Assembly (NCBI GenBank): GCA_905250125.1
Contig: CAJNOL010000120.1
Coordinates: forward strand, 1 to 64,000
Origin: Rotaria sordida
Taxonomy: Eukaryota > Rotifera > Eurotatoria > Philodinida > Philodinidae
Direction of reading: 5' to 3'
DNA: 64,000 bases
Made by a program: the position numbers and the translations under genes. Below, piece by piece: positions 41,001-53,510 of this stretch (the stretch's first letter is position 1; each line of letters starts with the position of its first letter). The notes beneath the pieces were generated by a model. That model saw nothing but the letters and a program-made list of their open reading frames with translations. It was not told the DNA's origin and searched no databases.

Positions 41001-41909
41001 AACCATTTCATCCAAAAAGAAAATTCTTTTTCAAATAACTAAAACAAATAAATAAAATTTAAAAATAATAATTAAAAAATATTTAACTTTAGCTGAATGA
41101 TATAAATTTAAATTATTTTCAATTCCAATTGATTTTTTACATGATAACATAGCAGCTATTTGTAATGGTAGATGACCATAAGCACAACCAAGATGAATAA
41201 ATATATCATCAGATCGTAAAGAAAATTTTCGAAATAATTCATCAATTAATTCAAATGAATATTCATTTTGTATCTATGTTTAAAAAAAAAAAATAAAATT
41301 TTATTTATTTTTTGTTCTTTTTCTATTTACTAATAATTGGTTATCTTTTTGAGAAGATAATTTTAAAATAAATTGAAGAAATTCACGAGTTAAACGTGAA
41401 GATATTTTCTGACGTTTAGAATGATTTCGTATTTGTAAATTATTTTTATTACGTGATAATATATCATTTACAATTTTATTATAAGCTTCTGCATATGCTT
41501 TTATCATTGTTAAACTATAGACATTAAAAAAAAACACCAAATATTTTATTTTAGTAAATCAAAAAATTAATCTTACTCTTTAAGATCAATCATTGTACGA
41601 AATAAAGTTTGTTCTGAAATTTTTCGTAATTCAGGTGATAATTCACAAGCAAATCTTTTGTTTTTAATTTTTATTCAAAAAATAAAAATTATTTATTAAT
41701 AATAAAAAACATACTTTATTGTTTGAATAACATTATTTGTTGAATTTGTATCATCCTAGATGATCATTAGATTGTCTTTTGATCTGATAATAAAGTCATT
41801 TTTTAAAAAAAGTGCAAACATTTAACATAAAATGAAAAGTTTACCCATTGAATATTTATATAGGCATCAGAATTGTCAATTGGACTAACAAGTCGAATAG
41901 CATAAGACA
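38087..41909 (-). CDS. DOT1-family histone H3K79 methyltransferase-like protein, 11 coding exons, degenerate SAM motif
   Basis: Exons 41909-41845, 41755-41715, 41654-41577, 41514-41331, 41273-41088, 41038-40976, 40917-40862, 38715-38567, 38507-38416, 38365-38330 and 38275-38087 join in frame to about 379 residues. Order follows the DOT1 catalytic domain: I-R-L-V-S-P near the start, R-T-M-I-D-L, A-Y-N-K-I-V-N-D-I-L, W-M-K-W-F-G-K, Q-G-D-F, L-I-F-V-N-N, then R-I-I-S-T-Q-P-F and S-R-V-T-A-R-N. The SAM loop, normally V-D-L-G-S-G-V-G-Q, reads I-H-L-G-C-A-Y-G-H (149-157), and V-N-N-F-A-F is V-N-N-K-S-F. Activity is therefore doubtful. The ATG appears split: exon 1 begins TG after an AG, needing an A from an upstream exon (candidate ending near 41,975). 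Intron 7 is 2.1 kb. Confidence 0.82.
39885..40467. mobile_element. TIR element (about 580 bp) inside DOT1-like intron 7
   Basis: The left end 'atcgtccgaagtgattcatc' followed by 'gctttgtgac' and 'agaggatatgg' is matched inverted at the right end ('ccatatcctctta', 'gtcacaaagc', 'gatgaatcatttcgaacgat'), giving terminal repeats of roughly 90 bp. The interior is less AT-rich than its surroundings and holds the GC-rich dispersed segment also found at 52,987-53,250. It is non-coding and non-autonomous. Confidence 0.7.
39983..40330 (+). repeat. GC-rich dispersed repeat, copy A
   Basis: It begins 'ccaggcttcgaaatta', then 'cgtttacaaa', 'atggagagctattgcatatt' and 'aaggataaaatcgtc'. The same ordered words are present at 52,987-53,250. 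Fragments such as 'cgagacctgat' also occur near 49,530. Repeated groups like 'ccgggccgactcgagcccg' are typical of the family. Confidence 0.7.
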
Positions 41910-43470
41910 CTTAAAACAAAATCTTATTTCAATAAAAATATTAAAGATTACTAAATATATATATATACTTCTTGTAGCAATTATTTAGTGTAATATGAAA
42001 ATGAATACGTAGATTTTTAGTTGTCAAGGGAATACATTAAACGAAATTCATATTTCATGCAATGGAAAAATTAATTAAACACAAAGGAGTTTTCAAGAAT
42101 TATTCAAAAAAAAAAAACATGCTGATGCTATTTTCTCGGACTATGAAAGCATATTGATTATACTTTATAAAAACTTTTGTCCGTGAAATAAATTAGATTA
42201 GATAAATTAAAAGATAATCATGTAAGATATCTACAATCTGTGATCTTATGAATAAACTCTTGACATTTTATATCGTTTACCTGCTACACATATCTCCCAT
42301 TTTCATTTCACCGAGAGACTATTAAATCTCGAAAAATATTATTGCAATAGAATTATGACGAATAAAAAAATCTGTGTACATATATTTTAGTTGATTAATT
42401 GCAGCTCTATTTGCCGACATCAGTATCCGACATGGGTCGATTTTTCGTAACCCGATCCGAGTCGGACACTGACTGACATACAAAGACATTCTTTGTATAA
42501 CTGAGAACGTTGATTGAGAAGTCGATATCAAAAGTCTCAACGGACTGGCCCGGCCTGATTCAATATTGCGATGGACGCCCAAGAACCGAATCTTGAATAA
42601 AATTTTCAAAAAATGCTGTGTATTTTTCGTAAATTTTTTGTTTTTCAAACCTCATGTAATTCGTCCATGGGCTAAAATATTTCTACAATGAACAGTAAAT
42701 ATATAAAGTAAAACGAAGGAAAAGATGAAATTGGCGTCACCTTAAAAAAGCTTTCTTTATATCGTAGAAAATGTCCTTATCTACCTCTCCTTGTTTAATC
42801 AACAATTACTTTGTTCTCATTTATTCCTACTGAGCCATTTCAACTACTGGTGTTGATTCATCATCACATATAAAATTGTATATATCCGAACGGATCAAAT
42901 TTCTTTTGAAATAACAACCATTGACATATACTGTTATTAAAAATGACAAAAGCAAATACATCTTTATGTTAGAAAATTAAAAAATCAAAATACTGATGAA
43001 TTCAAGAGAATGGAAGGTTTTGGATGTTGTCAAATATGTCACTGAACATTAATTGATACATAAAATACTGATACCGGAAATATACTTTTTCATTCATGTG
43101 TTTAAAATTGATCTTTAGGCAGATCATTTTTTTTAAGAAAAAAAAATCATAGACTGGGTCGAGTCAAAGGTCAATAACCGATGGACCAGTTTTCTTCAGT
43201 TCAGTGCAACCTATTGAGACATCCGGTTGACATGTATGTAGAAATAGATTTATTAAAAATTCTCATGAGTATTTTTTCTTGTTTTTATTTACCAATAAGA
43301 ATTCTCTATGACGAATGATAGGCAGCTTAACACCTACTTGAATTCGACCATCGTCGAACAAATATTTGTATAGAACGAAAAAAAACTCAGTAGTTTATCT
43401 AGATTTTATTAGTGGTTAGTGGCTTTCATTTGTTTTCAAGGCTTTAAATATGGAATAAATGAAAGAGACG
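41910..43470. other. Intergenic with GC-rich repeat fragments
   Basis: It contains the likely non-coding 5' exon of the DOT1-like gene near 41,976-42,000, and fragments at about 42,420-42,560 and 43,150-43,230 with 'gggtcg'/'ccgatccgagtcgg' words like the dispersed GC-rich family. No coding region recognised. Confidence 0.4.
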
Positions 43471-45254
43471 CATATGGGGTATTCCATGGGATCTCTCCAG
43501 CGTTTACATCGAGTATTTCCAAATTGGCTGAAACTTTCAGGATTTGTAGATCATAGTGAGATATGAAAAACGTACGGACTAGTTTTTTAAAATTCATTAA
43601 TAAATAGAAGAATGCCGTACACAACATTTTCATATTTTTGTATAAAATCACAAAACTAGAATTTTGTGAAAAAATATCTTTTCTAAGATTGATTCCAATT
43701 GAATACATAAATTCAAATCATATTAACATATTATACATATTCTGAAAGCTCTTGATCTTGGCTACATTTTGGCTATAAAATATTGTAATTTTGTCAGGAC
43801 TTTCGCGATGTCGCCCTATGTGTATGAGGACACACTCTTGCACATTTTGTCACTAAAAAATGTTCGTAAAACCTGAATTACAGAGAGTAGCCCTATAGGA
43901 GATTTTGTAGAGAATCAACTGCTCTACAAGATGCACTTAACCCGAACTCTCGCATTTTCTGTTTGAAAAAATCTAAAAACACAGGAAGACGAAAAATCCC
44001 CTTCTTTTGACAACTTTAAAGAAAAGTATATCCATAGAGCCCAACACATTCTCAACAAAAGTTTACCGATTTCGATGAAACTTTCAGCATTTGTAGAACT
44101 TTTAATTCCGAACATTTTGATAAAAAAATGTTTGTGAAAAGGTATCATATTAATGAAGATGATAGGGACATCATGTGAAACCATATAAAACCACTAAAGA
44201 TTCGACCAAATTTAGCTGTTTTCATCACAATAACTGCATCATAGAGCAAAACAAATAGCATATTCGGAATCAGCGCAAAAAAATGCATCGATCCACATCA
44301 TTTCCAAAAAAAATTTTTTCTCATCGAAAAATGGCTGTATCCCCCCTCAGGCCATTTTCCTATACAAATATTTGCCTGTGGTCCCCTAGGGGTGAATTTT
44401 GCAAAAAAAACTTTTTTTTGGAAATTATGTGGATCGATGTAATTTTTTGCGCTGATTCTGAATATGCTATTTGTTTTGCTCTACGATGCAATTATTGTGA
44501 TGAAAACAGCTAGATTTTGGTCGAATCTTTAGTAGTTTTACATGGTTTCACATGATGTCCCTACCATCTCCATTAATATGATACCTTTTCACAAACATAT
44601 TTTTATCAAAATGTTCAGAATTAAAAGCTCTACAAACGCTGAAAGTTTCATCAAAATCGGTAAACTTTTGTTGAGAATGTGGTGGACTCTATGGATATAC
44701 TTTTCTTTAAAATACTCAAAAAAAAGGGATTTTTCGTCTTTCTGTGTTTCCTATTTTGTCAAATAGAAAATGCGAGAGCTCGGGTTAGGTGCATCTTGTA
44801 GAGCAGTTGATTCTCTACAAAATCTCCTATAGGGCTACTCTCTGTAATTCAGGTTTTACGAACATTTTTTAGTGACAAAATGCGCAAGAGTGTGTCCTCA
44901 TACACATAGGGCGACATCGCGAAAGTCCTGACAAAATTACAATATTTTATAGCCAAAATGTAGTCCAGAGCAGGAGCTTTCAGAATATGTGTAATATGTT
45001 AATATAATTTGAATTTATGTGTTCAGTTCGAATCAATCTTAGAAAAGATGATTTTTCACAAAATCCTAGTTTTATGATTTTATACAAAAATATGAAAATG
45101 TTATGCACGGCATTCTTCTATTTATTAATGAATTTTAAAAAACTAGTCCGTACGTTTTTCATATCTCACTATGATCTACAAATCCTGAAAGTTTCGTTGA
45201 ATTTGGAGATACTTGTGTATTTTGCTGGAGAGATACCATGGAATACCCCATATG
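43471..45254. mobile_element. 1.78-kb palindromic foldback element (about 840-bp arms)
   Basis: The left arm from CATATGGGGTATTCCATGG (43,471) is mirrored by the right arm ending CCATGGAATACCCCATATG (45,254). The centre lies near 44,360 with a loop of about 100 bp between 'ccaaaaaaa' and 'tttttttgg'. If the unit starts at TGGGGTATTCC, both ends are flanked by TA, as in mariner-like elements. Matching short frames occur in mirror image on the two arms (for example 43,924-44,184 minus and 44,542-44,766 plus). They carry no recognised domain and I treat them as by-products of the palindrome. Confidence 0.82.
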
Positions 45255-46703
45255 TAGATCTATAACCTTGGTGTCGTTATCTGGTGACATAATAAACATT
45301 GTCTATCTACATTAATTGGCTAATCACTTTATTGTATCAGTGTTTATTATCAATTAATATGAGAATGTAGAAACAGGAAAGAAACTCTTATGGATAAAGA
45401 AAGAATATCATATTTCGTCATTATCTGGTAACTTGAAAATTATTTTATATTGATTAACATAGTAACTGTTTAGTAGTGATATTCTAATATCTTGAACAAG
45501 AATAATAGTAATTAAACGATTTTTTTTTGCAGTTGTCATTTTCTTGGTTTCTTTTTTATATGAATCTGATAATTTATTTGAACTTATATTAATCTAATAC
45601 TCTCAATCAATTGTAGACTTTTTGTTATTATTCAATGTTCCGAAGAAATAAATATGAGTTATGTGTTGTTATATAATTCTTATTGTATTCTTCTTCTTCT
45701 TAACCACAAAATGAATGTCAATAATGACTTTTATTAAATTCACATATAAATCAAAGTCATTGTTTCTACGAAAAAAAAACGAGAGAATAGAATATTTAAT
45801 TTATGATAGTAAGTAACTCGAAAAGTAATTTTAATTTATTATGCAATAATGTGTCATACTCGAAAAGAAGAAGATTATAATCTTGAAAGTGAATAACTGT
45901 TTTTATGCTATTTATAACAGTTCTTACTATATGCTACTTTCAACAATCGACTCAAAAGATAAAGAATGTCAATATTGTCATAGAACAATGGTGAATTTTT
46001 TTTTCTCTTACATTTCTTCTACTTTTATCTATTGAAAAATGAATATTCCGGTTGTTCCATAGTTTTTTCCTTACTTTCTAACATTAGAGTCCTCTATCGA
46101 CTCTTGAAAGTAGTGGATGTTCTTTTAAATACGACTACCGTGTGTTTTCAACCTGACATGAATCATAATATATACGTCCTTGTGAGGCGTCTTTAGATTA
46201 TGTCTGGTTTCAATCAAATATATTTATATATACGTATTTTTTCTTTTTCTTTAACCTGCAGCATAGATTAATACATAAATCTGTCTTTTAGATCACAAGA
46301 TTTTTTTTTTCTCCTTTGAACTTATTCTTCATTGATTATACTTGAATTTTCAAGTGTAAAATACGAATGACAAACAAAGATAAGAATGATGAGACAAGTC
46401 CTCGAAAAAGATAAAATGTATATTTCATATTCACAACCTTGAATGACCTCATACGGATACATCTATTTATTTAATATATCTCAAGATAGGCATGAACAAA
46501 AGTCTTTTTTCCTTGAACAAAATTTATCAATTAAATAATTGTCCAACAATCATAAAATATCCTTGAAAAAATTCAACATTCTATAGGAAAAAAAAAGAAA
46601 GTCAAGTCGAATAACATTGTTTTATTACTCTAATATATATATATATATATATAGTTTTTTTTCTTCTTTATTTCTTTTTAGATAAGATGTAAAGTTTCTC
46701 TCA
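45255..46703. other. Intergenic, upstream of the ankyrin gene
   Basis: No gene or ordered repeat recognised. A TA tract at about 46,633-46,653 lies 50 bp before the start codon, next to a T-rich stretch ending in TTTAG at 46,681, possibly a leader splice acceptor. Confidence 0.45.
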
Positions 46704-49700
46704 ATGGCATTATCAAATAACAAAAATCATTCATCAATTAATGTAAATTTAATTTTATTTCAAGCTTGTGAACAAGGTGATTTAGAAACATTAAAAAATT
46801 ATTTAAATCCTTTAACAACATCAGATATTAAATTAATACGTGATGCACAACAAGCAACACTTGTTCATTATGCTGCACGATATGGACATTTACATATACT
46901 TGAATATTTAATAGAGAAAAAAAATTTAGATATTAGTCAATTACGTACAGAACATGGTGCAACATGTGCACATGATGCTGCTGTTTGTGATCAAGCTGAA
47001 ACACTTAATTATATATTTCATTATTCTAAATTAAATAATCAAAATAAACAAGATTCATTGCAAAAGCTTCGTTGGACTGTTCGAGATGAACAAGGAAATA
47101 CACCATTACATCTTGGTAACAAAACAAAAAACTAATATTCAATAAATATTTATTAAAAAAATGAACTCTTCTTTTTTTTATATTAGCGGCTGCTTATGGT
47201 TCCATGAAAACTCTTCGTTATTTAATTGAACATGAATCAGCTGATCCTCATATTCGATCATATAATGGATTTCAACCAATTCATTATGCTGCTTCATCTG
47301 GTCATGGAGAATGTGTTAAATTATTATTAAGAATAGCACCAGATACTGTTAATGAACAAACAACAACATTATTAACACCTATCTATCTTGCTTGTCAATA
47401 TGGATCAATCGATACAATTAAAATCTTATCTTCACATGGAGCTAATTTTAAATTAAGAGATGAAAATGGTTTAAATTGTTTACATACTGGTTAATTAATA
47501 AATTATTTTTTATTTTTATTAAAAACTAAAAAAAAAAACAAATCTTTTTATTTTTTTTGTTTTTAGCTTGTCAAAGTTCACATCTTCATGTTGTTCAATG
47601 GCTGGTAAGAACAAATAGAAATCTTTCTGTTTTTGTTTTCAAATCATTGTATAATACGATTAATATTGAATAGAAAAAAAAACAATATTCGAGAAGACCT
47701 TTAATATATTTCAATGAAACCATAAATATTACAGAGAAAATTTTTTTCATATTAATTCTCATAATGCATTCTTTTTTTTTTGCAAGATCGAATCCATAAA
47801 AAAAACGTCAGTTTATTTAGTTTCATAGAAAGAAAAATTATTTTTAATCAAACGAGAAATGTTGTAGGTATTGCTATATATTAAACTTTTTTATAGGTAG
47901 AAAAACAAAATGCTAATGTCGATGATGTTGATTATATGAATAATACTCCACTTCATTATGCAGCAGCAACTGGTAACGAAGCTATTATAACTTATTTATT
48001 AGAAAAAAATGCTCGGATTATAACATCGAGCAATGGCAATACACCATTACATGTGGTTAGTTAAAACTGTTTGCTTGTTTTTTTTATTAGAGAAAACTAT
48101 ATTTTCGCGTTTCAACTGTAAGAATAAAATGCGAAATAGACAAATGCAGTTGATCTTATTTTCAACGAGGAAATCTTAATTATCATTTTTTCGATTTATA
48201 TGCAAATATATATATAACATTTGGAAATGAACTACTATCAGATCAAGAGTTGTTCACGCCTGTCCAATTCAGAATAGCACATATCTTTTATAAAAAGAAT
48301 TCGATAATCATTGCACTCATTTATTAGAAGATGATAAAAATAAATACTCTACTTTTAGTTATTGGTTAAAACGTTCGCATGATAAAGATTTCTAATTGTT
48401 ATCAATTATGTAGTGCAAAGTCTATATGAAAATCAGAATAAAATGATGTTATTTAATTCTGATTGAAACCTGATCTTTCAGCTGTAAACATAGATTTCAA
48501 TTAATTTTAGTCTTTTTCTTATTTTTGATTAATTAAAAATGATCGATCAAGGAAGATTAAAATTAAATTAAATCTATCTTTAGAGCTCAAAAATCAAATT
48601 TATATCGGATTCAACTTTTAATTAGAAAAAAATCAATTAAAATCAGATTTTCTGTTGTTTACGAGGAAAATCTTTCTCAAAAAAAAAAAAAAGAAATCAG
48701 GTTCGAATCGTCTCAAGCGGGAAACAGCAAGGGCTTCCGTCTTGAAGTCTGATGTTTTTCCCTCGGATCGCTCAGTCCGTACGAAAAATCTTTCTGAATC
48801 AGGTCGAATCGTCGAACAGGGCGATCAGTAGAGTCCATCGTGTCCAAAAATTTCTGAATCTGAACCTGATTGATTAGTTTTTTTGTGAGTCCGAACTTCA
48901 ATCAAGCTCAAACTCCTCTTAATAAAATTTTCTAATCTTGATAATTTATATTTAAAAATAAATATAAGTGGAAAAACGAAAATTGGTCGAGAAACTCATA
49001 ATAAAAAAAAAGCTTCAACTGAAACGAATAAACTAAAACGTTACAAAAAGAAAACGGAAGACGCTATTACCAAAATGTAGATCGTTACAGCGAAGCATAT
49101 GCTTTTCTGAGACATACAGCATATGAAATAGAATTTCTCTTCAAAATCAAAAACTGTTAGAATGGCGAATTTTCATGAAATTATATCAAAATAATTCTGA
49201 TATGCATTTCGAGAGTGCCGGTGTGGTTGTCGGTATAGTTGCGGGTGCAAGTATGTGAAAGGATTGAAGAAGTCTTATTCCCAATATCCGTACCTATTCT
49301 TCAACTTATAAATTAATATTTTTTATTTTCTACACTGCTGACGATTTTGTCAAATTTTCTCTTTTCCTTTTTGTTGTAAATTTCTCGACCAATTTTCATA
49401 GATCCATAAATAAATTAAAGTTTTCCAAATAAAAATTTAAAGAAATTTGCAAAATATCGTTATATGTATTAAAAGTTTTTCTCGATTTACACCCGGAAGG
49501 CTCTACCGGTCAGTTTCGAGACCTGATTACTGTGAAAATCTCAATAATCATTTTTCTTTCACACTTTTATTCAATTCGAATTGATTTCTTTTCAATGGTA
49601 CGATCTTCAGCCCTACATTTTTTTGTCACTGACTTTCACCATATACTGAAATAGTTTTGTTTGTTACAAACAATAGGAAACATCGTTTATAATACATGAA

Positions 49701-51095
49701 AGGAGATGAATTTTGTATTTAAAGAATAATATTTGAGTTTAGGCAGCTGAAAATGGTCATCAAAGTGCATGTGCTATATTAATTGAACGAGGTCATTGTT
49801 CAGTAAACACACGAAATAGTTCTCAATTAACATCAGCTGATTTAGCCAATCATTATGGTTTTCCATCACTTGCTAATGAACTTCGTCTTCATGAAAATTC
49901 TTCATCTATGTATGAAAATTCTTCACCTATGTATGAAAATTCTTCTCCAATTAGTGAAAGAATAGAATTAGAAAATGCAACTATTATACGATTAGTTGTT
50001 AAAAAACGTAATGTTGAACGTTCTGATGCATCAAATCAAGTTGATGAAAATGAATTAATAACAAATTCAATTAATGAAACAAATTCTTTGATAGATGATG
50101 GATCTTTTTCATCAAAAAAATTAATTAATCAACGTTTTGATCCATTGGAACTTCGTTCACGTGTTGAAGAACGTGAAGCAACTAGAATTAATTCAATGAT
50201 AAGTAATGATCAAGTAACAAATGTTCTTATGCACAGTATGGATTCACTTAATCAACAACAAAAAAATCGACAACGCTCAAAATTACCATCACAAACATAT
50301 GCACCATGGCTTAAAGCGGGTAACATGACACCAAAAGCATTTGAACAAGAAATTCAGTAAGTAGAAAAAGAAAAGAAATAAATCTAAAAAGTTTATACTT
50401 TTTTTTTTATTCTACTTTTTAAAGATAAAATGAAATGGTGCGTAGAAATTTGTTAGAAAAGCAACAATATATATATATATATATATACATTATTTTACTA
50501 TTTTGCATGACTAACATGGGGATACATATTGAATAGATATTTTTTTTAATGCTTGTTTTTTTTTTCCTTTCTTTTTCTAGTTAATATTTTATTTTAAATA
50601 AAGATCTTTTTTTTTATTTTAGGAAAGTTGGATCAAATTTACGCAAAGTACGACGTGATAGTAAGAGAGAAACAAAAAAAAAAGAATTCAATTAATATTT
50701 ATTTTTCAAGGTTTATCAACAGCAAATAATACAGAGTCAGATTCTTATGTAGAACGTTCACGACAAAGTCGATCACTTGGACCTCCTGTAACGCCATCAG
50801 TAAAACCTGAAGAAACATCAACATCAACATCAACATCGACATCGACATCTGATAATGAATATTTAAATAATAATACATGGAAAAGACCTGGATATCAAAC
50901 GGTATGTTTTATATTATATTTAAGAAAAATAAAAACAAGAACTTTTTGTTATATGTATCTTTCAGGGTCCAACTGTAGTTCCAATTGCCAAGTCACATCA
51001 ATTTATAACTGGATCTTCTCAATCAAGTTCAGTTCGATAAACCCGAATGGCAACGTGTCTTAATGGAACGTCGTCGAACTTCAACTGTGGAATAA
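46704..51095 (+). CDS. Espin/forked-like ankyrin repeat protein, 8 or more exons
   Basis: Exons 46704-47115, 47187-47489, 47567-47604, 47897-48055, 49743-50356, 50623-50660 and 50711-50901 join in frame. The last exon is 50966-51040, or 50966-50974 plus 51033-51095, giving about 608-609 residues. Eight or nine ankyrin repeats fill about 1-330 (for example G-N-T-P-L-H-L-A-A-A-Y-G-S, P-I-H-Y-A-A-S-S-G-H, T-P-L-H-Y-A-A-A-T-G-N, G-N-T-P-L-H-V-A-A-E-N-G-H). Wording such as G-A-T-C-A-H-D-A-A-V and P-I-Y-L-A-C-Q resembles espin and Drosophila forked, actin-bundling proteins of microvilli and bristles. Exon 5 has a 21-bp repeat encoding M-Y-E-N-S-S-P. The tail is Ser/Thr-rich and basic. Intron 4 is 1.69 kb and contains repeat debris. 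Confidence 0.82.
49894..49947 (+). repeat. 21-bp coding minisatellite (M-Y-E-N-S-S-P repeats)
   Basis: About 2.5 copies of a unit 'tatgaaaattcttcacctatg' lie in exon 5 of the ankyrin gene, after the last ankyrin repeat. They encode consecutive ENSS(S/P)MY motifs. Confidence 0.75.
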
Positions 51096-51978
51096 TATAA
51101 TAATCTTGAACATTATTCGTTTTTTTTTTCTTCTCCCATAGTGTCTTGTATGTTTCTAGTCGACAAAAGTTTATTGAGGTATTTTGTTTTGGGATTTATC
51201 ATTGTCTTTTATTGACTTCACGAAAACTCATTTCAACCTTTTTCTTTGTTTTTTGCTTTAATTAATTATTTATAAATTTTGATCATTCGGATCAATTATG
51301 TATTCATTTTTATTTTTCATTTAGAAATTAGTATTAATAAAAAGTTGTTAAAGAATTTTTGTGAACTACGATCGAAAAAGAGTAATTTGAAACCTTCCTT
51401 ACACAGACGTGACAGACATAATTCCGAGACTAAATTCTACTATGAGATTAGCAGTTTCATCGTGTTTTATATTTTAATCGTTCAACGATTGTGCGAACAG
51501 TTTTTATGAGTTACGCGCAAGTCGAAATTCATGTAAGGCTTTTTTCTACATGGTTCGATAGAGATTGAGCTGCCGGTTGTGAAAAAGATATCTTATGTTT
51601 GAGTTTTGGTGTTTTTTTTGTTCTGCTTCTGTGATCAATTTTTTGTCGAATTCCACCTTAAAAACTGACTCGAATAATGTATAACTTTGCTGTTTCTAAT
51701 AATTCCAGCTTTTCTATTGAGTTTTCACCTCAATCGATGATTGAAATTGTTAATGAAAAATGAAAAGTAACCAAATGTTTAGATGCATAAAAACTGAGAA
51801 TTACAAGCAAAATACTTCATATTTAACCCAGAATTTTTTCAATAGCTAAACAATGTATAAATAAAAGCGATACATACTTTCGCGACTACTAGTACAATGA
51901 ATTCAATGAGATAAAATACTTGTCTTTATTATTTACAAAGAAAAACTAAATAGGTTTACAAAAATGACTTAAAAGCAT

Positions 51979-52177
51979 ATGAATAGCACCTAATTTGGAT
52001 TGCCATCATCAATAAAAAGAGTATTTCTAATCGGTTTTTAACGCTGAATTTGAGAAAAGATTAGTTGTAGAAATAAAATTTTAAGATATTGCGAAGAATT
52101 GACAATAAAATGCTTTTTGGAAAAAAACCGACTCTTTCCCGGTTGTGAAATTTTCTTCGACTTGAAGGTGCTATTCA
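51979..52177. repeat. Short inverted-repeat (MITE-like) unit
   Basis: GAATAGCACCT at 51,979-51,989 is matched inverted by AGGTGCTATTC at 52,167-52,177. Inside it, 'aatcggttttta' near 52,029 is matched by 'aaaaaccga' near 52,125. The two pairs are nested in the right order, as in a decayed small palindromic element. Confidence 0.45.
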
Positions 52178-52986
52178 CAAAAAACTAAAAGTCAATTTTT
52201 CTTAATCACTAACTCAAGCTCTATTGAATGATATATGAAAAAAAATCCTACTCGAATTTCAACTTGCGTGCACTTTAGATAAAGCGAATGATCTTTATAT
52301 ATATAAATACCAATGAATAAAAAAAAGATCATTAATCATAGAAACAATTTATCAGTGAATTTTATTATGTTTCATATTTATCAGATGAAAAAAAGAAGTC
52401 ATTTTGATAAACGTCTGTTATCTTTGTCAAACATTTTCTTAACGAAGTGTAAAAAAAACTATTAGTGCAATCTCTGCGGGATTAGAATGCAAAGCACAAT
52501 TCAGCTGTTGTTACTAATCATATGGAAGTTGTTTTATTCTGTCTATCTTGCGACACACTTCTTCATCTGCCATAGAAATATAATGAAGAAGTAGTTAACA
52601 TATTGTAACAAATCGTTATTGACATACCGTCTGTGAGAATGGGAGCGGAGAATGAAAATTCCTACTATATATTTCAACAATCCGTTTAGATCGTGTTTCA
52701 CGAAAGAAGATTTAAATAAATATTTACAGCAATAATGAGAACAAATTAATTGGTTTTTGTCTATAGTGAAACGAGGATATTATTCATTGATACAGCAGAT
52801 AATATAGTACAATATAGATAACATATAATTACGTTGTTAAATATTTGGAAAAGGACTAAGTTGAAATGGAATTGATATGATGGGTAGAATAATACTATCT
52901 TTCTTTTACTGATTCTTATCGATCACAAATTTGTCAAACTGTACTATGCAGTTTAACATTATCAAATCTTATTTGTAGTTACGAAC

Positions 52987-53250
52987 CAGGCTTCGAAATT
53001 GGCCCAGTTTTTTATGGCTCGGCCTAGGTTCGAAAGAAACTTCGTTTACAAAGATTTTTTTTCTCAATAGACAGCTATTTCATATTTTTCGGCTTTTATA
53101 AAAAATGATGAGCAAGAGAGAAAGGATAGCGTGGAGAGCTTTCTTCCATCCCCCCTCAGGATGAGCAAAATCTCAGAAAAAATCATGTCAAAAAAGGATA
53201 AAATCGTCGGGTCTAGTGATCCATCCGGCCCATTTCAAGGTCTGTTACAA
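52987..53250 (+). repeat. GC-rich dispersed repeat, copy B
   Basis: Same word order as the 39,983-40,330 copy: 'ccaggcttcgaaattggccc', 'cttcgtttacaaa', 'agctatttcatatttttcgg', 'cccccctcagga' and 'aaaaggataaaatcgtc'. It lacks the terminal inverted repeats seen around copy A. Confidence 0.7.
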
Positions 53251-53510
53251 ACTAAAAATCATCGAGAATTACGATAAAGTTGGATTATTTTATACAAATG
53301 TTAAATTGTTTTCATTGGGATTTTTAATGTTTATATTTCAAAAATCTACATCGATACTTTTCAATCATTCCTGATCGTAATCTGAAAAATGTGGAAACCT
53401 CGGATTTAAATCCGAGAGTTATGTGTACTTCAAAAAGTGAATGAGACAGATGAGTTACCCTAGAATGTGTGGACATCAAAATTGTCCTGGCAAACCCTTT
53501 CTGTAAACAC

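Noticed and set aside
43436..45265. Mirrored 76-90 codon frames on both arms of the large palindrome as real genes
   Set aside because: They follow automatically from the inverted repeat, have no recognised domain or splice context, and differ by frame-neutral changes only in part.
48690..48720. tRNA suggested by 'ggttcgaatcg'
   Set aside because: Preceded by a poly-A tract with no D-arm, anticodon arm or acceptor stem.
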